DNA of 33,694 nucleotides, taken from Gemmatimonadota bacterium (GTDB taxonomy: Bacteria > Gemmatimonadota > Gemmatimonadetes > Gemmatimonadales > Gemmatimonadaceae). The stretch is taken from NCBI GenBank assembly GCA_019510405.1, contig JAEKKK010000053.1, positions 1 to 33,694 on the forward strand, given 5' to 3'. The translations under genes and the position numbers were made by a program. Under the pieces are notes generated by a model. It saw nothing but the letters and a program-made list of their open reading frames with translations. It was not told where the DNA came from and searched no databases. Below, piece after piece: positions 9,541-17,259 of this stretch; position 1 is the stretch's first letter, and every line of letters begins with the position of its first letter.

Positions 9541-9946
9541 TCAGCGAACGCTCGGCGCCGGAGACGGTACCGCGGTCCAGGTCGGCCCGAGCCGCGCGAA
9601 GGCAGCGTAGATGTATGCGACGTAGGCGACCGCCGCTGCCACTACCACGAGCGTGCCCGTTTGCACGACGCTCACCTCGCGGTGCTCGATCGACGCGACG
9701 TCGGCGAGCAAAATGGCGCGTCGCTCGCGTCCGTCGGCGGAGAACCCGATCACGCTGTCGGACCGAACGGTCGCGTCGCGGAGCGAGATCTCGGTGCCGT
9801 TGCGGAAGGCGATCCGCGCCTCGCGAATGCGTTCGTCGCCCACCTGCTGCTCGAGCGTCCCGCGCATCGGGCGATAGGTGTAGCACGCCGCGAGCTGGGT
9901 CAGCAGCAGGAGCGTGGCGATCGAGCGGCGCGACGCGCGCCGGCGA
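9541..9946 (-). CDS. Small uncharacterised lipoprotein, paralog 3 of a tandem array (start codon uncertain)
   Basis: Lipobox LLTQLAAC; IAFRNGTEISLRDATVRSDSVIGFSADGRERRAILLADVASIEHRE. No canonical in-frame start near the signal peptide. Confidence 0.65.
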
Positions 9947-9949
9947 GTG

Positions 9950-10360
9950 TCAGTGCGTGGTTGGTGCCGGCGCCGCGCTCGTGAAGACTCGGGCGGTGAA
10001 GACCACGACGAGCGCGGAGACGGCCCCGACGACCGCGAGCCCGGCAATCCCTCCGGCGGTGCGCTGGGTCCAGCCGAGGCGCGAGTCGACGTAGGCGACG
10101 TTGGCGGTGGGGACGGCATGTCGCTCATACGTCCGCACATTCTTGCCGACGATGCTGTCGGGGCGGATCTGGGCGTCGCGCAGGATGACCTCGGAGCCGT
10201 CCTGCATCACGAGGCGGGCGCGATGGATCTGCGGAGCGCAGACGTTGTCCTCGGCCGTGCCGGGGAGCCGAGCCCACTGGCTGCACGCCCCTGCGTGCGT
10301 GAGCAGCAGGAGGACGCAGAGGACGCGGCGCGACAGCGGAGGAGCAACGGGATGCCTCAC
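9950..10360 (-). CDS. Small uncharacterised lipoprotein, paralog 2 of a tandem array
   Basis: Lipobox LLLTHAGAC; LVMQDGSEVILRDAQIRPDSIVG; C-terminal hydrophobic helix. Confidence 0.75.
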   Translation of the reverse strand: MRHPVAPPLSRRVLCVLLLLTHAGACSQWARLPGTAEDNVCAPQIHRARLVMQDGSEVILRDAQIRPDSIVGKNVRTYERHAVPTANVAYVDSRLGWTQRTAGGIAGLAVVGAVSALVVVFTARVFTSAAPAPTTH

Positions 10361-10419
10361 GCCTGATGAAACACCATTCGATGTGGTGGGCGGTGTCGGG
10401 CCTAGGTCTCACTGGCGGA

Positions 10420-10794
10420 TCAGGTTCTGGGCTGCGTCATCGCCAGGAACAGCAGCGAAACGACGGCGACCAGGGCGCCGGTGACGAATGTCAGGAAGGG
10501 ATCGGCATTCTGCGTCTCGACTCTAGCGATGTCGCTGCGCGCGATGGCCAACCGGGCCGGCGTACCGCGCTGGAGGCCGACGATGCTGTCGGAGGTGATG
10601 GCTGCGTCGTCGAGCTCGAACTCGGTGCTGTCACGGAGCCACACGGTAACGCGCTCGAGCTCTTCTTTCTCTGGATGAGCCAGGCCTGCTCCGGGCAGCG
10701 GTCCCCACCGATAGCAGCCTGTGGCGAGGATGACGAGCAGGATCGCGCAGTGGCGCTTCGCCATGATGTCGTTGGGCTCTCGTGAGGGTGACAC
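10420..10794 (-). CDS. Small uncharacterised lipoprotein, paralog 1 of a tandem array
   Basis: Lipobox LVILATGC; VWLRDSTEFELDDAAITSDSIVGLQRG; C-terminal hydrophobic helix. An internal start at MAKRHCAILL is plausible. Confidence 0.7.
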   Translation of the reverse strand: MSPSREPNDIMAKRHCAILLVILATGCYRWGPLPGAGLAHPEKEELERVTVWLRDSTEFELDDAAITSDSIVGLQRGTPARLAIARSDIARVETQNADPFLTFVTGALVAVVSLLFLAMTQPRT

Positions 10795-10872
10795 GGTGGG
10801 CGGGCGAAGGTGCGGCGCCCGAGTGTTCCCTTACGCGCGAATGTCCGGCGGATTGGCTCAGTGCTCGACTCG

Positions 10873-10971
10873 CCAAGGGGTCAGAGCCCTTGGGCTTCGC
10901 CCAAGGGGTCTGACCCCAACGTCTGACCCCAACGTCTGACCCGAGCTTCTGACCCCGGCGTCTGATCTTGG
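10873..10971. repeat. GGGGTCTGACCCC-type repeat with UUCG-apex hairpin and tandem GTCTGACCCCAAC units
   Basis: Hairpin cccttgggc-ttc-gcccaaggg (10887-10907) followed by tctgaccccaacg/tctgaccccaacg/tctgacccgagct/tctgaccccggcg. Confidence 0.8.
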
Positions 10972-10972
10972 A

Positions 10973-12004
10973 TTAGAGGGCGGAGGCGAGGGCGCGGGTG
11001 ATCTCGGCGGCCGGGCTGGCGCGGCAGCCGGTGGCGTTCTGGCCGGACCAGAGCGGGGAGAAGTCGCCGCGGCCCGCACGCTCGGCGGCGGCGCGGAGTG
11101 GCGCGATGGCGGCGCTGGCGAATGGGAATGCTGGCGCGGCAGGTGACATCGGACCGAGCTCGCGCATGATGCGGTTCACGATCCCGCGCGCAGGGCCGCC
11201 CGAGAAGAGGTTGGTGAGGGCGGTGTGGTGTGCGGCGTCGCTCAGTAGCGCGGCGCGGTGAATCGCGCTCGTCGTCGCCTCGTCGCAGCAGAGGTACGAC
11301 GTGCCCACCTGCACCGCCGACGCGCCGAGGTCGAGCGCGGCGGCGACACCGGGCGCATCGGCGATCCCGCCGGCGGCGATCACGGGGACGCGCACGGCGC
11401 GCGCGATCTGCGGGACGAGCGCCAGCGTTCCGCATTGCAGCGTCAGATCATCGGCGAGGAAGTGGCCGCGATGTCCGCCCGCCTCGAGACCCTGTGCGAT
11501 GATCGCGTGCACGCCGCGCTCCTCCAGCCACCGCGCTTCGTCCACGGTCGTCGCGGAAGAGAGGATCGTCGCGCCGGTGCGACGGACGACGTCGAGCAGC
11601 GACGCGGACGGGAGGCCGAAGTGGAAGCTGACGACGGGGGGCGCAAGCTCGCGCACGACGTCGGCGGCGGCGGCATCGAACGGTTTTCGAAGCGGAGCGG
11701 CGGGGGCCGCGCCGAGATCCAGTCCGAGCTCGCGATAGTAGGGTGCGAGCGTCTCGCGCCAGGTCGCTTCGCGTGCCGCGTCCGCCACGGGCTCGGCGTG
11801 GCAGAAGAAGTTCAGATTGAATGGGCGCGAGGTCGCGGCGCGCACGGCGGCGATCTCGGCGCGCATCGCATCGGGCGAGAGCATCGCCATGGGGAGCGAA
11901 CCAAGTCCGCCCGCCTCGCACACGGCGATGGCGAGCGCGCTCCCCTGCACTCCCGCCATTGGTGCCTGGATGATCGGCAGCGCGACGCCGAGCCGGTCGC
12001 GCAA
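10973..12004 (-). CDS. Nitronate monooxygenase (2-nitropropane dioxygenase family)
   Basis: PIIQAPMAGVQG; VHAIIAQGLEAGGHRG; VIAAGGIADAPGVAAALDLGASAVQVGTSYL. Confidence 0.9.
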   Translation of the reverse strand: MRDRLGVALPIIQAPMAGVQGSALAIAVCEAGGLGSLPMAMLSPDAMRAEIAAVRAATSRPFNLNFFCHAEPVADAAREATWRETLAPYYRELGLDLGAAPAAPLRKPFDAAAADVVRELAPPVVSFHFGLPSASLLDVVRRTGATILSSATTVDEARWLEERGVHAIIAQGLEAGGHRGHFLADDLTLQCGTLALVPQIARAVRVPVIAAGGIADAPGVAAALDLGASAVQVGTSYLCCDEATTSAIHRAALLSDAAHHTALTNLFSGGPARGIVNRIMRELGPMSPAAPAFPFASAAIAPLRAAAERAGRGDFSPLWSGQNATGCRASPAAEITRALASAL

Positions 12005-12011
12005 CGCGTCG

Positions 12012-12641
12012 CTAGCTGTCGTCGTCGACGCTCCGGAACTCCCCCGAGTCGCGCCGGATGATGACTTCGGCGGAGCTCATCGTGACCTTGCCGGTGAACC
12101 GCACGACGCTCGCGATGCCGCTCGACTCCGCCCAGCTCGACGCGCGTGGATGACGGCGATACTCGAACGAGCCGAGCACCGCGCTGACGTGATCCTCGAC
12201 GCCGACGTCCCTCGGAAGCTGGATCTCGATGTTGCCCATGAAGGCGTGCAGCTCGATCTCGGTGACGCCGGGCGGGAAGCTCGCCTGGGTGAGGTCCAGC
12301 TCGACGTTGCCGAGCACCGTGCGCACGGCGAGCTGTCGCGGCACGCGTTCCATCTTCTTCACGACGCTGCCGAGCACCACGCCGACGTTCATCGAGGGAA
12401 TGCTCGATCGCGTGCCGGGCACCGCCGTGATGCCCAGATCCGCCGTCAGCTCGGCGAGTGCCGCGTAGTTGGTCGCGGCGTACGCCGCCGCGGTCCGCCG
12501 CTCGAACTCCTCGAGCGTGAGATGATCGTTGGCGAACCGCTCGGTGAGCACGGCGATGGCCTGCTCGCGTGCCGCGGGCGAGACCGTCGGCTGCATTGCC
12601 GACGAGGGCGGGGGCGGATCGGCCGGAGGCCTGGTCATCAT
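12012..12641 (-). CDS. DUF1707 / LiaF-like C-terminal domain protein
   Basis: REQAIAVLTERFANDHLTLEEFERRTAAAYAA (DUF1707-like) followed by a GNVELDLTQA...GNIEIQLP beta domain. Confidence 0.8.
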   Translation of the reverse strand: MMTRPPADPPPPSSAMQPTVSPAAREQAIAVLTERFANDHLTLEEFERRTAAAYAATNYAALAELTADLGITAVPGTRSSIPSMNVGVVLGSVVKKMERVPRQLAVRTVLGNVELDLTQASFPPGVTEIELHAFMGNIEIQLPRDVGVEDHVSAVLGSFEYRRHPRASSWAESSGIASVVRFTGKVTMSSAEVIIRRDSGEFRSVDDDS

Positions 12642-13279
12642 CCGTCAGAATGGCGATCGGGCTGCCGCGGCGATAGGGCCGATTGGGCCTGATCCACCGC
12701 GGCGATACGGCGACTGGCCTCGCCCCACTCGATGGTCGGCGCGACTTCCTCGTCAGCGAGCGCCATCGACTCGAGGGCGCGACGCACGACCGGCGCTCCG
12801 TCGGGCACGGCGCGTCCCCAGTCGAGCTCAGCCCGCCGGCAGATGCGCTCGTGGCGCGCGCGGGCCGCGGCGAAGGGGGTGACGCCGTACTTCTCGGAGA
12901 GATGATCGAGGCGGGCGTGCATCCCTTCATGGATGAACGACGCAGCGACCTGCGAGTCGGAGAACTGCTCGTTCGCCATGAAGGTCAGCTCGAGCATCAC
13001 GAGCTTGCTGTCGCCGAAGAAGGCGGCGCGACAGGCGTAGCGCTGGACGAGGATGCCGGCGATGTCGCGCCGGAGGTGTGCCAGCCGCCACGGTTGGTAT
13101 TGCGCGACGCGCGCGATCACCGCCTCGGCGCGCCGGAAGACGCGCTCCGTGTCGATGTCGTCGCGCGTGTTGACCACATGAACAGGGATCCCGCCGACGA
13201 TGCGGGTTTCCGGTCGCGGCTCCAGCGAACGCTCGCGCTCTCCGCCGCCGAGCACACGATCGAGCCAGTCACGCAACAT
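12638..13279 (-). CDS. Hypothetical protein with HExxH-type zinc-metalloprotease motif
   Basis: VAASFIHEGMHARLDHL contains HEGMH. Overlaps the downstream LiaF-like gene start by 4 nt. Confidence 0.65.
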   Translation of the reverse strand: MLRDWLDRVLGGGERERSLEPRPETRIVGGIPVHVVNTRDDIDTERVFRRAEAVIARVAQYQPWRLAHLRRDIAGILVQRYACRAAFFGDSKLVMLELTFMANEQFSDSQVAASFIHEGMHARLDHLSEKYGVTPFAAARARHERICRRAELDWGRAVPDGAPVVRRALESMALADEEVAPTIEWGEASRRIAAVDQAQSALSPRQPDRHSDG

Positions 13280-13313
13280 GATCGCCCTCCTCCTTCGCCT
13301 CGACGCTGCCGCG

Positions 13314-14522
13314 CTATTGGGCTGTGCCGAGCTTGAACACCGTAGTGGTGTTGTACACCTGTCCGGGACGCAGGATCACCGAGGGAAACTTCGGCTGGTT
13401 CGGCGAATCGGGAAAGTGATGCGTCTCGAGGGCCAGCCCGTAGCGGTACTTGTAGACGTGCCCGCTCTTTCCTACGGCGCTGCCATCGAGGAAGTTGCCG
13501 GTGTAGAACTGTACGCCGGGCTCCGTGGTGTAGATGTCGAGGGTACGTCCGGTGGTCGGCTCCATGACGTGCGCGGCGCGCACCAGGCTGGTCTGGTCGG
13601 TGCGGTCGAGCACCCAGGTGTGATCGTAGCCGCGGCCGTACTTCAGCTGGATGTGGCTCGAGTCGATACGCGCACCGATCGGCGTCGGTGCGCGGAAGTC
13701 GAACGGTGTCTTCGCCACTTTCATCAGCTCGCCGGTGGGGATGAGCGTGGAGTCCACCGGGACGATCTCGCTGGCCGGGATGGCGAGCACGTGGCCCAGG
13801 ATGTCGCGCTTGCCGTCGCCGGCGAGATTCCAGTAGGTGTGGTTGGTGAGGTTGACCGGCGTCGCCTTGTCGGTCGTCGCCTCGTAGTGGATCGCGAGCT
13901 CGTTGCTGTCGTTGAGCGTGTAGGTGACCTTGGCGTTCAGCGTGCCGGGGAAACCTTCGTCGCCGTCGGGGCTCGTGTGGGTGAGGACGACGCCGACGCC
14001 GCTGTCGTTCCTGAACGGCTCGGCGTGCCAGACGACCTTGTCGAATCCTTTGACGCCGCCATGCAGGCTGTTGGGCGGATTGTTGACGGCGAGCTTGTAC
14101 GTCTTGCCGTCGAGGGTGAAGCGCCCCTTGGCGATGCGGTTGCCGTACCGGCCGACGATGGCGCCGAAGTAGGGGGAGCTCTTCACGTAGCCGGCCATGT
14201 CGTCGAAGCCGAGGACGACGTCGTCGATCTTTCCCGTCCGGTCGGGCGTCTTCAGCGACTGGACGATGCCGCCGTAGGAGAGGATGCGCGTCTCGAGGCC
14301 GTTCTTGTTGGTGAGCGTGAACACCTCGACCGGCGTGCCGTCGGGGGCGGTGCCGAATGGCGCGCGCGAGACACTGTCGACATGCGGCGCGGTCGCCGCG
14401 GTCGCCGCCTTCGTGGAATCGGCTTTCGCGCTGGTGTCGGCGCCGGAGGTGCCACACGCGAGCGCGGCCAGCATGGACGCGAACAGGAACGTGCCGCGGG
14501 GAAGGCGGCGTGCGACGGTCAT
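13314..14522 (-). CDS. galM: Aldose 1-epimerase (galactose mutarotase), lipoprotein-type signal
   Basis: GRYGNRIAKGRFTLDGKTYKLAVNNPPNSLHGG; NLTNHTYWNLAGDG; QFYTGNFLDG. ATG at 14522. Confidence 0.9.
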   Translation of the reverse strand: MTVARRLPRGTFLFASMLAALACGTSGADTSAKADSTKAATAATAPHVDSVSRAPFGTAPDGTPVEVFTLTNKNGLETRILSYGGIVQSLKTPDRTGKIDDVVLGFDDMAGYVKSSPYFGAIVGRYGNRIAKGRFTLDGKTYKLAVNNPPNSLHGGVKGFDKVVWHAEPFRNDSGVGVVLTHTSPDGDEGFPGTLNAKVTYTLNDSNELAIHYEATTDKATPVNLTNHTYWNLAGDGKRDILGHVLAIPASEIVPVDSTLIPTGELMKVAKTPFDFRAPTPIGARIDSSHIQLKYGRGYDHTWVLDRTDQTSLVRAAHVMEPTTGRTLDIYTTEPGVQFYTGNFLDGSAVGKSGHVYKYRYGLALETHHFPDSPNQPKFPSVILRPGQVYNTTTVFKLGTAQ

Positions 14523-14617
14523 CGAACGACCTCGAGGATGCGGGGATGCGGAGACGCGGAACGACCCCTTGATCGGCGCCCAAGATGACGCCGGTGCGTG
14601 CGGCGCGCGAGTGCGCG

Positions 14618-14938
14618 CTACGCGGCGAGCGGTGAAGCGAGGAGCTCGGCGAGCAGGGTCGCGGTGCCGTCCGGGCCGGTCACGTCGAGCGTGAGCGAGC
14701 GATCGCCGAGGGCGAGGCCGACGCGGAACTCGAGGAAGGGGCAGCACTCGCGCTCGCGCCGGACGACGGCGTCGATCTGGCGCATCCGTTCGGCGGTCGG
14801 CGCGAAGCGGAGGCGGATGCCGCTGGGCAAGGGCATGCGCTGCACCGCGTGATCGGCGAGGCCGAGCAGAAGCGTATCACGCTGCGCGAGCAGATCGGCA
14901 GCGGAGAGGGTGCAGGCGATGGGCAGCGGTGTGGTCAT
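14618..14938 (-). CDS. Small conserved protein with ERECCPF motif
   Basis: CTLSAADLLAQRDTLLLGL...RRERECCPFLEFRVGLALGDRSLTLDVTGPDG. Resembles small cysteine proteins often annotated near MerR/heavy-metal genes. Confidence 0.6.
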   Translation of the reverse strand: MTTPLPIACTLSAADLLAQRDTLLLGLADHAVQRMPLPSGIRLRFAPTAERMRQIDAVVRRERECCPFLEFRVGLALGDRSLTLDVTGPDGTATLLAELLASPLAA

Positions 14939-15188
14939 GGTGCGCGGTCGGTTGCCTGACCAATACGCGGTGCGGCAGTATCGATCCCGACTCGGGTCGG
15001 CCGCGTTCGACAACGCGCCGTAGCGGACGCATGTGATAACGCGCACTTGACAGTTGCGCTCCGCAGGCGAGCGTATCGGGAGCGGGAAGGGAGCGGGGGC
15101 GATGCAGTCCTCCGGTCGCGATCTTCGGGGGAGCAGCAGGCATGCGCAAGCGCGGGGTGGCTATGGGTCCGCAGTCGGAGGCAGGGCG

Positions 15189-16865
15189 ATGACTCGCCCA
15201 TCGCGGTCCGAAGCATCGCGCCTGACGCTGGTGTGCGCGATCGCGACGATCGCGACCGGCGTGACGGTGCTCACCGGCTGGACGCTCCACGTCGACTTGC
15301 TGACGCGCATGTTCGTCGGCAACGTGCACATGCTGCCGATCACCGCGGCCACGTTCGTGATCGCGGGCGTGTCGCTGTGGATGCAGCGTGTCGACACGGA
15401 CGAGGCGAGCCGGTTGTCGTTCGTGTCGCGCGGGCTCGCGGTGCTCGTGGTGGTCATCGGACTGGTGACGCTCGCGGAGCGCGCGTGGGGGTGGAGTACG
15501 GGGCTCGACGGCCTGCTCTTCCCCGCCACGCTGGCGCGGCTGCCGTACCAGCCGGCGGGGCGGATGGCGACCAACTCCGCGGTGAGCTTCGTGCTCGCCG
15601 GCGCCGCCCTCTTCCTGCTCGACGGACAGACGCGCCGCGTTCGTCAGACTGCGCACTGGTTCTCGACGCTGGGCATCACGATCGCCGCGCTGGCGCTGAT
15701 CGGCTACCTGTACGGCGCGACGGCGCTCTATCAGATGGATGTCGCCGCGTCGATGGCCGTATCGACGGCGTGCGCCTTCTTCGCCCTCTACGTCGGGATC
15801 CTCAGCGCGCGGCCCGGCGCATCGTGGGCGGGACGGCTCGTGTCGCGCACGGGGACGGGGATGCTGGCGCGCCGGCTCCTGCTCGCGCTGACGATCGTCC
15901 CGCTGGCGCTCGGGTGGCTCTACCTCCACGGCCGCGACTACTTCAGCCGCGAGATCGGCATCGCGATCCTCGTCGTCGTGATAATGGCGATCCAGCTGAC
16001 CGTTCTCCTGCGCGCGGCGGCGATCGTGCAGCGGGGCGAGCGCGCGCAGGCGCGCGCATTGGAGCACGCGGCAGCGGCGCGCGACGAGGCCGAGCGCGCG
16101 AACCGGGCGAAGAACGACTTCCTCGCGGTGATGAGCCACGAGCTGCGCACACCGCTCAACGCGATCATCGGGTATGGCGCCCTGCTACGCGACGGGATCC
16201 CCGATCCCGCCACGCCCGGCCAGCGGAATCAACTCGAGCGCATCGGGGCGAGCGCGAAGCATCTGCTCGCGCTGATCGACGAAGTGCTGACGCTCTCGCG
16301 GCTCGAGCTCGGGCGCGAGCGCATCACGCCGACGCGCGTCGGCATCGCGTCGCTGTGCGAGGAAGCGGCGGCGATGATGGAGCCCGAGGCCAGCCGGAAG
16401 GGACTCGCCCTGACGCTGCACCTGCCCGAGCCCGTGTACACGATGACGACGGACGCGGGGAAGCTGCGCCAGGCGCTCGTGAACCTGATCACCAACGCGG
16501 TGAAGTTCACCGACCGCGGCGGGGTGCAGGTGCGTGCGTGGGGCGAGGACATGGGGTCGGTGGTCGTCTTCGAGGTCGAGGACACGGGGCTCGGCATCTC
16601 AGCCGATCATCTGCCGATGATCTTCGACGCGTTCTGGCAGGTGGATCAGGCACCGACGCGACGCGTGGGCGGCACGGGGCTCGGCCTGCACGTGACGCGG
16701 CGGCTCGTGCGCCTGCTCGGCGGCGACGTGGTGGTGCGCAGCGTCCTCGGCGAAGGGAGCTGCTTCACGATCCGGGTGCCGCGGGCGTACTGGGAAGCGC
16801 CCGCCGAAGGCGGGTCGATGGATGTGATGGATACCGGAGAGTTGGTGGCGAGTCGGGCGGGATGA
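15189..16865 (+). CDS. Membrane sensor histidine kinase
   Basis: Multiple N-terminal TM segments; H-box FLAVMSHELRTPLNAIIGY; N-box LVNLITNAVKFT; DTGLGIS and GGTGLGLHVTRRLV. Confidence 0.9.
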   Translation: MTRPSRSEASRLTLVCAIATIATGVTVLTGWTLHVDLLTRMFVGNVHMLPITAATFVIAGVSLWMQRVDTDEASRLSFVSRGLAVLVVVIGLVTLAERAWGWSTGLDGLLFPATLARLPYQPAGRMATNSAVSFVLAGAALFLLDGQTRRVRQTAHWFSTLGITIAALALIGYLYGATALYQMDVAASMAVSTACAFFALYVGILSARPGASWAGRLVSRTGTGMLARRLLLALTIVPLALGWLYLHGRDYFSREIGIAILVVVIMAIQLTVLLRAAAIVQRGERAQARALEHAAAARDEAERANRAKNDFLAVMSHELRTPLNAIIGYGALLRDGIPDPATPGQRNQLERIGASAKHLLALIDEVLTLSRLELGRERITPTRVGIASLCEEAAAMMEPEASRKGLALTLHLPEPVYTMTTDAGKLRQALVNLITNAVKFTDRGGVQVRAWGEDMGSVVVFEVEDTGLGISADHLPMIFDAFWQVDQAPTRRVGGTGLGLHVTRRLVRLLGGDVVVRSVLGEGSCFTIRVPRAYWEAPAEGGSMDVMDTGELVASRAG

Positions 16866-16875
16866 TCTTTAACCA

Positions 16876-17162
16876 CCACTCCCAGTACTGAGTACGAAGT
16901 ACCTGGTACCTGGACTGGCATAACGGCTCCCGGAAGGCTCGGAAGCCGCTCTATCCGATAAGCACACGGCCGTACTGAGTACCAAGTACGCGTTGGGGTC
17001 AGAGTCAGCGATTCGCTGACTCTGACCCCTTTCGTTGAATAGCTGGAATGCGCCAGGGGGTCAGACACCTTCGGTATCTGACCTCAACAGCTGGCCCCTT
17101 CATTCCGGGAGGCAGTATGCCAGTCTCGGTACCAGGTACCTGGTACCCGGTACTGGGAGTGG
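16876..17162. repeat. MITE-like composite element with 60-bp imperfect terminal inverted repeats
   Basis: 16876-16935 against the reverse complement of 17103-17162: 51/60 identical by ungapped hand alignment. Internal hairpins at 16995-17029 and 17059-17084. Confidence 0.8.
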
Positions 17163-17259
17163 CAGTTCAGTAATCCCCTAACCCCAAGCGCCAGTACCAC
17201 TTGCCTACACGGCCCACTTTTCGCACGGGTCCGGTACGGACGTACCAGAACTTCCATCC

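Noticed and set aside
14877-16139. 420-aa minus-strand ORF
   Set aside because: Antisense to the histidine kinase, composition artefact.
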